28,780 nucleotides of DNA from Avichristensenella sp031549905 (GTDB lineage: Bacteria > Bacillota > Clostridia > Christensenellales > Aristaeellaceae), in contig JAVBPC010000058.1 in NCBI GenBank assembly GCA_031549905.1, positions 1 to 28,780 of the forward strand, read 5' to 3'. The notes below the pieces were generated by a model that saw nothing but the letters and a program-made list of their open reading frames with translations, was not told the DNA's origin and ran no database searches. A program made the translations under genes and the position numbers. Positions within the stretch are counted from its first letter, which is position 1. Every line of letters starts with the position of its first letter. Positions 8,322 through 17,357 of this stretch are shown piece by piece.

Positions 8322-9258
8322 CCGAGCGAAAAAAGCAAAGACAGCGCCCACCGCGGATATCAAGCGCCGCGCCATACGGCGCAAGGATATCACCGGGTAC
8401 TGTTTCATGGCGGGCTATTTGGCCCTGTTCATCACATTCATCATCATCCCGGTGCTGGCGGGCATGGGGCTTAGCTTCACGCAGTTCAACTCCATTCAGG
8501 CGCCCACGTTCGTCGGCATCCGTAACTATGTGCAGATGCTGACGCAGGATTTGGTGCTGATGCAAAACGTCATCCCCAACATGATACAGTTCGCGCTGTT
8601 TGTGGGCGTAGGCGGGTACATGCTCAGCTTCCTGCTGGCGTGGATACTGGCGCAGCTGACGCACCTGCCGCGCACCATCCTTGCCATCATCATCTATTCG
8701 CCGTCGCTGACCAGCGGCGTCGTCATGCAGGTGATCTGGAAGGCGATGTTCTCCGGCAGCGAGTTCGGCTACATCAACAACATGCTGCTAAGCTGGGGAT
8801 TCATCGACGCGCCGGTTCAGTTCCTGCAATCGCCCGACTACCTGATGACAGTGATGATCATCGTTTCCATCTGGGGCAGCATGGGCATCGGATTCCTGGC
8901 GATGATGGCCGGCATTCTGAATGTCAACCAGGAGCTGTACGAGGCCGGCGCAATCGACGGCATCAGGAACCGCGTGCAGGAAGTGTTCTACATTACAATC
9001 CCTTCCATGAAGCCGCAGATGCTGTTCGGCGCGGTGATGAGCGTGGTCAACACATTTAACGTATCCAACATCGGCGTGGCGCTGTCGGGGAAGAATCCAA
9101 CGCCGCAGAACAGCGGGCAGCTGATCGTCACGCACATTGAGGACTACGGCTTTTCGCGGTTCGAAATGGGATATGCGGCGGCGCTGTCCGTGGTGCTGCT
9201 GTTTCTGGTATACATGATTTCCAAGGTGGCTTTCCGGCTGTTTTCTGAGAAGGATTGA
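8308..9258 (+). CDS. ABC sugar importer permease A1 (LplB/UgpA type)
   Basis: This 316-residue integral membrane protein has about six transmembrane helices. The cytoplasmic coupling motif YEAGAIDGIRNRVQEVFYIT contains the EAA...G signature that docks the ATPase. The basic N-terminus before the first helix is typical of the family. The ATG at 8308 lies within the end of the preceding fusion gene (14-base overlap) and is preceded by the GTGAGGGGGTGG stretch. The overlap suggests translational coupling with the 961-residue binding protein. No ATPase gene is present in the window. Confidence 0.93.
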   Translation: MLAANRAKKAKTAPTADIKRRAIRRKDITGYCFMAGYLALFITFIIIPVLAGMGLSFTQFNSIQAPTFVGIRNYVQMLTQDLVLMQNVIPNMIQFALFVGVGGYMLSFLLAWILAQLTHLPRTILAIIIYSPSLTSGVVMQVIWKAMFSGSEFGYINNMLLSWGFIDAPVQFLQSPDYLMTVMIIVSIWGSMGIGFLAMMAGILNVNQELYEAGAIDGIRNRVQEVFYITIPSMKPQMLFGAVMSVVNTFNVSNIGVALSGKNPTPQNSGQLIVTHIEDYGFSRFEMGYAAALSVVLLFLVYMISKVAFRLFSEKD

Positions 9259-9272
9259 GAGGGGGCAGTTTC

Positions 9273-10148
9273 ATGGCGACCTTTGCCCGCACGCAGATGA
9301 ACCCCCGGCGCTTCCATCGCTCGCAGATCAAGTTCTACATCATTTTGCTGCCCATCGTGGCGTTCATGCTGCTGCCGATCATCTACATCTTTTCCACCGC
9401 GTTCAAGCCGATGGATGAACTTTTCCTGTTCCCGCCGCGCTTTCTGGCGCAGCACCCGACACTTGATAACTTCTCTACGCTGTTTGAGCAGACCAAATCC
9501 ACCGTGCCGATGGTGCGCTACCTGGTCAACAGCATCATCGTGACGGTCGTGGTGCTGTCGCTGTCGGTGGTGTTCAGCACGATGGCGGGTTACGCGCTGT
9601 CCAAGCTGACCTTCCGCGGTAAAAAGATGTGGTTTGAAATCAACCAGCTGGCGCTGATGTTCGTCACAGCATCGGTCGCGATCCCGAAATACCTTGTCAT
9701 CGAAGCGCTGGGCCTGGTCGATACGCTGTGGGCGCACATATTGCCGATCATGGCGATCCCAGTGGGGTTATTCCTGGTCAAGCAGTTTGTGGATCAGATC
9801 CCCGATTCGCTGATAGAAGCCGTGCGCATCGACGGCGCGGGCGAGTTCATGGTCTACCGCAAGATCGTGCTGCCGATGATTCGGCCCGCGATCATGACGC
9901 TGGGCATCCTGACGTTCCAAACTGTGTGGGGCAACCTGGAAACATCGCAGCTGTACATCAACCAGGATTCCATGCGGTCGCTGGCGTTTTACATGTATAC
10001 CTTCTCATCTTCGGATGCGGGCAACACCATCGCCGGGCAGGGCACGGCGGCCGCCGCGTCGCTGCTGATGTTCATCCCCAACCTGCTGATCTTCATCATT
10101 CTGCAAAGCCAGATGATGTCCACCGTGGCGCATTCGGGGATCAAATGA
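9273..10148 (+). CDS. ABC sugar importer permease A2 (LplC/UgpE type)
   Basis: The 291-residue second half of permease pair A has about six helices and the coupling motif IEAVRIDGAGEFMVYRKIVL. The ATG at 9273 is preferred over the in-frame TTG at 9255 because GAGAGGGGG (9257-9265) precedes it at correct spacing. It lies 14 bases after permease A1, and its TGA stop overlaps the ATG of the next gene (ATGA). Together with A1 it would form the membrane channel of a CUT1 importer. Confidence 0.92.
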   Translation: MATFARTQMNPRRFHRSQIKFYIILLPIVAFMLLPIIYIFSTAFKPMDELFLFPPRFLAQHPTLDNFSTLFEQTKSTVPMVRYLVNSIIVTVVVLSLSVVFSTMAGYALSKLTFRGKKMWFEINQLALMFVTASVAIPKYLVIEALGLVDTLWAHILPIMAIPVGLFLVKQFVDQIPDSLIEAVRIDGAGEFMVYRKIVLPMIRPAIMTLGILTFQTVWGNLETSQLYINQDSMRSLAFYMYTFSSSDAGNTIAGQGTAAAASLLMFIPNLLIFIILQSQMMSTVAHSGIK

Positions 10149-12187
10149 TGAAAAAGAGCGTCATCTTGTTCGTTTTGATAGGCATTCTGCTGGCCGGTAC
10201 GGCATCCGCCGCGCCGTACACCAGCTACATGCTGGACCGGGATGGTTGGTACCGCTATTCCCCATCGCTGTATGAGCCTTCGCATGTGCTGAACATCGAT
10301 GTTTCGGGCGTAACGGACCTGTTCATCGGCGCGGATGATACGCTGTATATCCCCCGGCTTGGGTCAAACGGCGGCGAGGTGCTGGTGGTGTCGCCCGATG
10401 GGGAACTGCTGCGCACCGTGGGCCAGGGGACGCTCAAACGCCCAAACGGCGTGTTTGTCGATGATGAAGGTACGATCTACGTCGCCGACCCCACGCTGTT
10501 TGAAGTGCTGGTGTTTTCGGCGGATGGGGAACTTGTTCGGCGCATCAGCCGCCCGCAAAGCCCGCTGATGAGCGCAAAAAGCCCGTTTGTGCCGCTGAAA
10601 GTGGTTGTCGATCTGCAAAAAAACATGTACATCCTCAGCGAAGGCAACGTGGATGGCATGATCCAACTGGATGAAAACGGCGAATTCCTGGGCTATTTCG
10701 GCGCGAATACCTCCGTCGCCAGCTTCATCAAAACGCTGCAAAATCTGTTTTACACGGAAGACATGATGAACCTGTTCGTGCGGAACATTCCGCCGTCGAT
10801 GAGCAACCTGGCCATCGACAAAGACGGGCTTGTTTACGCCACCACCAAGGGCGACACCGCCGAGCCGCTGAAAAAGATCAACATCGCGGGCAAAAACCTG
10901 TTCCCGGATCACCTGACGTACCTGTTTGACGAACCCAGCACGCTCTCTCTGGAGAGCGTCACGGTGGATCAGTACGGCAACGTGTTCACGGTCTCCGGCG
11001 AAACGGGCCTGATTTTCCTGCTGGATAGCCTGGGCGACATCGTGGGCATATTCGGTGCGCGCAGCTACCTGCCGGGCGAAATGGGCATATCGATGAACCC
11101 GGTGGGCATCGCGGTGAACAGCCAGCAAACGGTGTACCTTGCCGACAAGGGCCTTGGGACGATTCAAGTGTACGCGCCTACGCCGTACATGCGGCTGATT
11201 TTTTCGGGGCTGGACCTGTACCGTCAGGGCAAGTACCTGGAGGCCGAGCCCATCTGGCAGCAGGTGCGAAATCGCAACACCAGCATCGCGCTGACCAACC
11301 GCGCGCTGGGCCTTGCAAGGCTGAAGGAAGAGGACTACGCGGCCGCGCTTGACTATTTCCACCTGGCCAACGACAAAGCGCACTACGCCGACGCGTTTTG
11401 GGAGCTTAGGCAGGCGTTCATCATGCGGCATTCGACCACGGCGATTGCGCTGGCGGCTGCGTTGGTTTTGCTGCGCACGATCCTGAACATCATTGGCAAG
11501 AAAACGCGCGCGTTTGACGGCATCCGCCGTTTCAAGGCGCGATACAAGGCCACGGCGTTCCACCGGCAGGTGGCGCTGTGCGGGCGGGTGCTGAGAAAGC
11601 CCGCAGATACGCTCTATGATGTGCGCAACAGCGGTGTCCTCTCCCCCGTTACGGCGCTGGCGCTGCCGGTGCTGGCGGTCGGCATGCTGATCGCCGCCGC
11701 GTACCTGACCGGGTTCCAGTTCAACCCTGTCAACGTGCAAAATACCTGGGCGTACTCGCCGGTGCGCACGGTGGTCACCTATGCGGTGATCGGCGCGCTG
11801 TTCGTGCTGAGCAACTTCCTGGTTGCCTCCATCCGCGAAGGGCGCGGGCGGTTTGTTGATGTGTTTAACGGCACCATGGTGTCGCTGCTGCCCATCATCG
11901 CGCTGTATCCCATCTATATGGCGTTATCCAATGTGCTGTCGCTGCAAGAGGTGTTCGTGCTGGATTTCTTCCGCGTGTTCATCTTCCTGTGGATGGGGCT
12001 GCTGATCCTGATCATGACGATGCAGATACACGATTACGACTTTGGCGAAGCGGTGCTGAGCCTCGTGCTGACGGTGCTGACGATGGTCGTGATCTTCGTG
12101 GTAACAATCGTGATTTTCATCCTTGCGCGGGAGGGCGTGGCCTTCTTCCGCTCTATCTTTGAGGAGGTGTTCCGCCGTGTTCAGTAA
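10145..12187 (+). CDS. NHL beta-propeller / TPR / YIP1-like membrane protein
   Basis: This 680-residue protein has an uncommon domain order. After a signal peptide (ILLAGTASAA) come residues about 40-350 with NHL-type repeats, including PNGVFVDDEGTIYVAD, LAIDKDGLVYATT and GIAVNSQQTVYLADKG, which form a beta-propeller. A TPR-like helical stretch follows at about 355-425 (LYRQGKYLEAEPIW; ALGLARLKEEDYAAALDYF). One membrane helix lies at 430-450, and a C-terminal block of about five helices (500-680) resembles the YIP1 family. The propeller and TPR are probably outside the cell and the C-terminus in the membrane. Start: ATG 10145 overlaps the permease stop; ATG 10148 is equally possible. No enzymatic motif is visible. 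Position between permease and DUF5696 genes suggests a scaffold, glycan sensor or accessory transport subunit, which is inference. Confidence 0.75.
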   Translation: MMKKSVILFVLIGILLAGTASAAPYTSYMLDRDGWYRYSPSLYEPSHVLNIDVSGVTDLFIGADDTLYIPRLGSNGGEVLVVSPDGELLRTVGQGTLKRPNGVFVDDEGTIYVADPTLFEVLVFSADGELVRRISRPQSPLMSAKSPFVPLKVVVDLQKNMYILSEGNVDGMIQLDENGEFLGYFGANTSVASFIKTLQNLFYTEDMMNLFVRNIPPSMSNLAIDKDGLVYATTKGDTAEPLKKINIAGKNLFPDHLTYLFDEPSTLSLESVTVDQYGNVFTVSGETGLIFLLDSLGDIVGIFGARSYLPGEMGISMNPVGIAVNSQQTVYLADKGLGTIQVYAPTPYMRLIFSGLDLYRQGKYLEAEPIWQQVRNRNTSIALTNRALGLARLKEEDYAAALDYFHLANDKAHYADAFWELRQAFIMRHSTTAIALAAALVLLRTILNIIGKKTRAFDGIRRFKARYKATAFHRQVALCGRVLRKPADTLYDVRNSGVLSPVTALALPVLAVGMLIAAAYLTGFQFNPVNVQNTWAYSPVRTVVTYAVIGALFVLSNFLVASIREGRGRFVDVFNGTMVSLLPIIALYPIYMALSNVLSLQEVFVLDFFRVFIFLWMGLLILIMTMQIHDYDFGEAVLSLVLTVLTMVVIFVVTIVIFILAREGVAFFRSIFEEVFRRVQ

Positions 12188-14423
12188 ACGGATGCTTGCG
12201 CTGCTGCTGACACTGCTGCTGGCGGCGGCAGCTCCCGCGGCGCTTGCGGATACCGCGGATGCGCGCCTTGCCTCCGGCGCTTTCACGGGCGTATACTTAG
12301 GCAGCGCTCCGGTGCCGGTGGCCTCTGACATGGCAGACTTTGACCTGATCGCCGAAAACGAGGCGCTGCGCCTATACCTGAACCCGAAAAACCTGGCCGT
12401 GCGCGCGCTGAACAAAAAGACAGGCTACCTGTGGAGTTCGAACCTGGATGACTACAGTGAGGAGCGCCTCAACGCCCGCTGGCGCGGATACGCCGATTCC
12501 GGCGTGGTCATCGAGTATTACGAGTTCAAGGACAAGATGACGGACATCAAGGTCAAGGAAGAATCCGTGCTGACCAGCGAAAAGACCGTCACGGAGGTCA
12601 CGAAGCTTCCAAACGGCGCGCATGTATCCGCCACATTCGGCGAGGCGGAGATCACCCTTGCATACGATGTGCTGCTGACGGATGACGGGTTTGAAATCCA
12701 CATGCCCGATGACGCCATCATTGAGGAAACAAATAAAAAGCTGGTTTCGGTCACGCTGCTGCCCTTCCTCGGGGCCAGCAAGGTGGGCCAGCAGCCCGGA
12801 TACTTCGTGTTGCCAGACGGAAACGGCGCGCTGGTGGGCTTCAAAAAGACATACCAGGCCATCTCTACCGCGTACCAGAAGCGCTATTACTATCCCGATC
12901 TTGCCTTCAGCACAGACCCCTACGACAACGGCAACCATCCGGGCCGCATGCTCAGCTTCCCGGTGTACGGCATCGTGCACGGCGTCAGCAGCGATGGGCT
13001 GATGGTGGAGATTGCGGAAGGCGACCTCCACGCGGAGCTGCTGCTCTACCCCGCGGGCGTGCGCACCGATTTCTATTTCCTGAACAACCGCTACCTGTTC
13101 AGGCAGCAGTACACGCATCTGGTATCCGACCAGAAAAAGAGCACGCTGATCACCAAAGAGCGCGAGCATTTTGACATCCGCCAGCGGGTGACGCTGCTGT
13201 CAGGCGATGACGCAACCTATTCCGGCGTGGCGCGCGCCTACCGCGCAAGGCTTGCCGAAGCCGGCCTGCTGCCAAACAACGCCACCGGCGGCGAAGACAT
13301 CCCGCTGGGCATAGATGTGTTCGTCGGCGCAAACCTGGAAGGCGTATTCTCCAACCGCGTACAGGTGATGGCGACCCTTTCCGATGCCGGCGATTTCGCG
13401 GATGACCTGACAGCCTCCGGCGCCAGCCGCCTGCATCTGATCCTGCGGCACGCCAGAAAAAGCAACCTGACCGGGAAGGCAAGCGACCTGTATAAGCTGT
13501 TGCCCAGTATCGGCGACGAAAAGGAACTGCGCGCGCTGTCAGACCGCCTGACCGCCGCGGGGCACACGCTAAGCCTGTATTTCAATGAAAATTTCGTTAG
13601 CGGCCGCATCGCGGAAATCGACCTGCAAGAGGATGTCATCCGCAAATTCAACCGCCAGTACATGATCTACACGGATCGCTACGGCGCGGTTTCCACTCGC
13701 ACCTATGTGCTGAACAGCAGCGGGTTTCAAAAGCTGGTGGCGCATGAGGCAAAGAAGGTGCGCGAAATGGGGCTTGGCAGCCTTGAGATTTTCCTGCCGC
13801 TGCCAAGCTCATCCTTCAACAGCAAGTCCACCTACCTGCGCGATGCTCAGATGCCGCGCATGGCAGCCGCGCTGATCGCCGCGCGGGAAGATACCGGCCT
13901 TCGCTACATCGTGGAACAGACAAACCTGCACCCCCTGTACCTGCCGGCGGTCGATGTGCTTTCCCGCGTGGATATGGGCACCACGCTGCTGCCGTACATC
14001 ACCGATACCATCCCGTTTACGCCGCTGATCCTGCACGGGGCGATCGACATGATGGCCGATTCGCTGAACCACGCATCCGATCAGGAAGAGGCGGCGCTGC
14101 GGCTGGCCGAATGGGGCCTGTCGCCGCACTTCATGATCACCAAAGAAGACCCGGCGCTGATGCTGTACACCGACAACTGGTGGCTGGTATCCAGCCAGTA
14201 TGACACCTGGCGGCCGGTGATCCTGCAGACGTATGAAACGGTGAACGGCGCGCTGAAGGGGCTGAACGATGTGCCGATGTACGATCACCGGGCGCTGGCC
14301 CCCGGCGTGGTGCAAATCACATACGAAAACGGCGCGCGCGTGGTCGTCAACTATACCGAAAAGCCTTACACGGTGGATGCCGTGACCGTCCCCGCGCGGG
14401 GAGCGGAGGTGACCTACCCATGA
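12177..14423 (+). CDS. Secreted DUF5696-type protein, possible glycoside hydrolase
   Basis: A 748-residue protein with an N-terminal signal peptide (cleavage near ALA-DTAD) and no lipobox. Residues about 55-330 are beta-rich, beginning with a mutarotase-like segment (LRLYLNPKNLAVRALNKKTG). Residues about 370-650 alternate strands and helices as in a TIM barrel (LHLILRHARKSN, HTLSLYFNEN, LRYIVEQTN). The end (PGVVQITYENGARVVVNY) resembles the C-terminal sandwich of many glycosidases. I recognise the whole as DUF5696-like from memory of similar operons; no catalytic pair can be named with confidence. The GTG at 12177 is preferred because GAGGAGG at 12161-12167 sits 9 bases before it; ATG 12192 is an alternative. 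The gene overlaps the previous one by 11 bases and the next by 4. A role in trimming or presenting glucan at the surface is inferred. Confidence 0.7.
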   Translation: MFSKRMLALLLTLLLAAAAPAALADTADARLASGAFTGVYLGSAPVPVASDMADFDLIAENEALRLYLNPKNLAVRALNKKTGYLWSSNLDDYSEERLNARWRGYADSGVVIEYYEFKDKMTDIKVKEESVLTSEKTVTEVTKLPNGAHVSATFGEAEITLAYDVLLTDDGFEIHMPDDAIIEETNKKLVSVTLLPFLGASKVGQQPGYFVLPDGNGALVGFKKTYQAISTAYQKRYYYPDLAFSTDPYDNGNHPGRMLSFPVYGIVHGVSSDGLMVEIAEGDLHAELLLYPAGVRTDFYFLNNRYLFRQQYTHLVSDQKKSTLITKEREHFDIRQRVTLLSGDDATYSGVARAYRARLAEAGLLPNNATGGEDIPLGIDVFVGANLEGVFSNRVQVMATLSDAGDFADDLTASGASRLHLILRHARKSNLTGKASDLYKLLPSIGDEKELRALSDRLTAAGHTLSLYFNENFVSGRIAEIDLQEDVIRKFNRQYMIYTDRYGAVSTRTYVLNSSGFQKLVAHEAKKVREMGLGSLEIFLPLPSSSFNSKSTYLRDAQMPRMAAALIAAREDTGLRYIVEQTNLHPLYLPAVDVLSRVDMGTTLLPYITDTIPFTPLILHGAIDMMADSLNHASDQEEAALRLAEWGLSPHFMITKEDPALMLYTDNWWLVSSQYDTWRPVILQTYETVNGALKGLNDVPMYDHRALAPGVVQITYENGARVVVNYTEKPYTVDAVTVPARGAEVTYP

Positions 14424-15379
14424 TGAACGCAAAGCAGAAAGGCGCGGCGCCCGTGCCCCCCAAATCGGCCCAAGCCAGGAAAAAGGCGCTTCGGGCCGCC
14501 GAGAAAAAGGCTTCCCGGGTATCCCGTCGCCACGCGCGGATGGGTTACCTGTTCACGCTGCCGTGGCTGATCGGGTTTCTGGCGTTCACGGTATACCCCC
14601 TGATCTACTCCATGTACCTGTCGATGCACCATGTTTCCATCACCGCCAGCGGCATTCAGACCACGTTCACGGGCTTCCAGAACTACATCTACGGCCTGAC
14701 GATGGACCTGCCGTTCCTGATGGCAATCTATGAGCAGGTGCAAAGCATCGCGATCCTGACGCCGCTGATCCTGATCCTGTCGCTGATCCTGGGCATGCTG
14801 CTCAGCCGCCCCATACGGGGCAAGGGGTTCTTCCGCGCGCTGTATTTCTTCCCGGTGATCATCGTTTCCGGCCCGCTGATGTCGATGCTGGAAACGAACG
14901 GCGTGTTCTCCATCGTGGAGCTGACCGAAAGCGGCGTGCTGCGCTGGATGGGGCAGATGGACTTAGGCGCGTTCCTGGGCATTGTGCTGTTCCTCATCGA
15001 GCGCATTTTTACCGTACTGTGGTTTTCCGGCGTGCAGATTTTGATCTATCTATCCGGTATACAGAAGATCAGCGGCAGCATTTACGAGGCCGCGTATATG
15101 GACGGCGCATCCGGCTGGCAGGTGTTCTGGAAGATCACGCTGCCGTCGATGAACCAGTTTACCATCATCAACGTGGTGTACACGGTGGTCATGCTGGGTA
15201 CGTTCTCGACAAATCCGGTGCTGGCGCTGATCAAGAAAAACATGTTCATTTCAGACCCCACAAAGGGGTACGGGTATTCCACGGCGATGTCGTGGATGTA
15301 CTTCCTGGTGGTGGTCGTGGTGCTGGTGATTGCGCTGGCCATCGTGGGCCTTCGCCCGAAAAGGAGGGAAAAGCAGTGA
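14420..15379 (+). CDS. ABC sugar importer permease B1 (LplB/UgpA type)
   Basis: This 319-residue permease has a long basic N-terminus (about 45 residues rich in Lys, Arg and Ala) before six predicted helices. The ATPase-coupling motif is YEAAYMDGASGWQVFWKIT. Its ATG overlaps the DUF5696 stop codon (ATGA at 14420-14423). It starts the second permease pair of the same operon. The sequence is clearly different from pair A, so the two pairs are not a recent duplication. Confidence 0.93.
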   Translation: MMNAKQKGAAPVPPKSAQARKKALRAAEKKASRVSRRHARMGYLFTLPWLIGFLAFTVYPLIYSMYLSMHHVSITASGIQTTFTGFQNYIYGLTMDLPFLMAIYEQVQSIAILTPLILILSLILGMLLSRPIRGKGFFRALYFFPVIIVSGPLMSMLETNGVFSIVELTESGVLRWMGQMDLGAFLGIVLFLIERIFTVLWFSGVQILIYLSGIQKISGSIYEAAYMDGASGWQVFWKITLPSMNQFTIINVVYTVVMLGTFSTNPVLALIKKNMFISDPTKGYGYSTAMSWMYFLVVVVVLVIALAIVGLRPKRREKQ

Positions 15380-16305
15380 CGCAAAGGGCCGCTTTGCTTC
15401 GAGAAAACGCGGTAGCGCTGCTGAAGCGCAAGAAAAACGCGACCTTCCTTTCGAAGCTGACAACGTACCTGTTGCTTGCCATCTTCGGGTTTGTGTTCGC
15501 GTACCCGCTGGTGTATATTGTGCTGAAAAGTTTCATGCCGCGGGATGACCTGTTCAACCCCATGGTCGCCATGGTACCAAGCGTGTTCACGCTGGAAAAT
15601 TACAACCTGCTATTTGGCAAGTTTCGGTATATTGAATCGTTGGGGTATACGTTTTTTCTGGCCGGGGTGTCCTCCGCGCTGCAAACGCTTAGCTGCGGGC
15701 TGATGGGGTTTGGACTGTCGCGGTACAGATTCAAGCTGAAACCCGTATACATGGCGCTGGTCGTGGTGGCGTTCATCATCCCCGCGCAGGTGCTGATGAT
15801 CCCGACCTACATGCAGTATTCGCGGCTGAAAATACTGGGCAGCCCCATCGCGTTCTTCCTGCCCGCGCTGCTGGGGCAGGGGCTGAACAGCCCCATATTC
15901 ATCCTGATATTCTACTCTTTTTTCAACACCATCCCCAAATCGCTGGATGAGGCTGCCCAGATCGACGGCGCAAGCCCCGCACGCGTGTTTTTCGGCATTT
16001 TGCTGCCGCTTTCGCTGCCTGCGGTGCAGTTGACATTCATATTTTCCCTGGTATGGTATTGGAATGAAACATACCTGACGACCCTTTATATTGGAAGTTC
16101 GGCGAAAACCATCTTGAACCAGATATCCCTGGTGCTGTCCACCCTGGAAAATGACGCCGTGCGCGACCCCAGCGAAGCGCTGATCAACGTGCCCATCCGC
16201 ATGGCGGCAACGTTCCTGACCATCGCGCCGCTGCTTGCGCTGTACGGCGTGATGCAAAAGCAGTTTGTAGAAAGTATCGATAAATCAGGTATCACCGGCG
16301 AATAA
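15376..16305 (+). CDS. ABC sugar importer permease B2 (LplC/UgpE type)
   Basis: The 309-residue partner of permease B1 has six predicted helices and the coupling motif DEAAQIDGASPARVFFGILL. The GTG at 15376 is chosen as start: AAGGAGGGAA (15361-15370) lies just upstream, and the GTG overlaps the stop of B1 (GTGA). The frame is open for 119 codons further upstream, but that stretch only shadows B1. It is the last transport gene, 26 bases before the regulator. Confidence 0.92.
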   Translation: MTQRAALLRENAVALLKRKKNATFLSKLTTYLLLAIFGFVFAYPLVYIVLKSFMPRDDLFNPMVAMVPSVFTLENYNLLFGKFRYIESLGYTFFLAGVSSALQTLSCGLMGFGLSRYRFKLKPVYMALVVVAFIIPAQVLMIPTYMQYSRLKILGSPIAFFLPALLGQGLNSPIFILIFYSFFNTIPKSLDEAAQIDGASPARVFFGILLPLSLPAVQLTFIFSLVWYWNETYLTTLYIGSSAKTILNQISLVLSTLENDAVRDPSEALINVPIRMAATFLTIAPLLALYGVMQKQFVESIDKSGITGE

Positions 16306-16331
16306 ATATTGACACCTGGAAGGGGCAACAC

Positions 16332-17345
16332 ATGAAAACAATCCGCGACATCGCGCAGGCGGCAAATGTTTCCATCACCACGGTATCCCGCGTGTTCAAC
16401 GGCAGCAAGGGCATCAGCGCGGCCACCTGCGACCGCGTGCTGGCCATCGCAAAAGAGATGGACTATTCCCCCAACCGCTCCGCCGTGCAGCTGGTATCCC
16501 GCAGGGAGGATACGGTAGGCGTACTGCTGTCCCATTTCGGCAAGGAGATGTCCAGGGATGAATACCTGATCGGCCTGATTTCCGGCATCTACAACGAAGC
16601 GGAGCGGCAGGAGAACCATGTTTCGATGTTCAGCGCCGATTCCATCCTCAAAAGCAACCAGAACTATGTGCAGTTCTGCCGCGCGAATAACCTGATCGGG
16701 CTGATCATCCACGGCCTGCAACTGGATGACGCGCACATCGAACACCTACTGGCAAGCGAGGTGCCGTGCGTGTTCATCGATATGTTTTTATCGGGCGACA
16801 AGGTGACCAGCGTATCCATCGATAACATCACCGCCGCGCGCGAGGTTACCGAAAAGCTGCTGGGCCTTGGACACCGGCACATCGTATACGTCGGCGGCTC
16901 TGAAAAAGCGGCAGTCAACCTGCACCGGCTGGAAGGATATCGCCAGGCGATGGATAGCTGCCCGGAAACGACGGCAGCGGCGCTCAGCTGCGATTTTTCG
17001 GCGGAGCTGGCGAGCAAGCAGGTGCGCAGCTACCTGCTGGATCACCCGGACGCCACGGCATTCTTCTGCGCATCGGATATCATGGCGGCGGCGGCGCTTG
17101 GCGCTTGCATGGACCTTGGCTACAAGGTGCCGGAAGATATCTCCATCGTCGGCTTTGATGACCTGACGATGACAAAGCTGATCCGCCCCACGCTGTCCAC
17201 CGTGGATCAGAACTTCTTCGGCATGGGCGCTGCGGCAACCAAGCTGCTGCTGGACCTATCCGAAGGAAAAGACGTGCCCCCGCACTGCGAGGTGCCGCAC
17301 AAGATCAAATTCCGTGAGTCAGTCGCGAAGAGAAAAAACGTGTAA
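16332..17345 (+). CDS. LacI/GalR-family transcription regulator
   Basis: A 337-residue regulator with an N-terminal helix-turn-helix and hinge (IRDIAQAANVSITTVSRVFN, then PNRSAVQLVS) and a periplasmic-binding-like effector domain from about residue 60 (DTVGVLLSH ... ISIVGFDDLTMTKLIRPTLS). AAGGGGC precedes the ATG. It lies inside the operon between the transport and enzyme genes, so it would control its own synthesis. The most likely target is the inverted operator pair at 3759-3914, whose AAACGTTT core suits this family. The effector is probably an oligosaccharide or phosphorolysis product. Confidence 0.93.
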   Translation: MKTIRDIAQAANVSITTVSRVFNGSKGISAATCDRVLAIAKEMDYSPNRSAVQLVSRREDTVGVLLSHFGKEMSRDEYLIGLISGIYNEAERQENHVSMFSADSILKSNQNYVQFCRANNLIGLIIHGLQLDDAHIEHLLASEVPCVFIDMFLSGDKVTSVSIDNITAAREVTEKLLGLGHRHIVYVGGSEKAAVNLHRLEGYRQAMDSCPETTAAALSCDFSAELASKQVRSYLLDHPDATAFFCASDIMAAAALGACMDLGYKVPEDISIVGFDDLTMTKLIRPTLSTVDQNFFGMGAAATKLLLDLSEGKDVPPHCEVPHKIKFRESVAKRKNV

Positions 17346-17357
17346 AGGGGTGACGGC

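Noticed and set aside
9728..10144. Upstream extension of the NHL/YIP1 frame
   Set aside because: The extension repeats permease A2 in another frame; the signal peptide starts at 10145, where the ATGA overlap is found.
10364..11740. 458-codon open frame on the minus strand
   Set aside because: It lies opposite the NHL/YIP1-like gene, has no ribosome binding site and shows low-complexity Arg/His/Gln-rich composition typical of antisense shadows in GC-rich genes.
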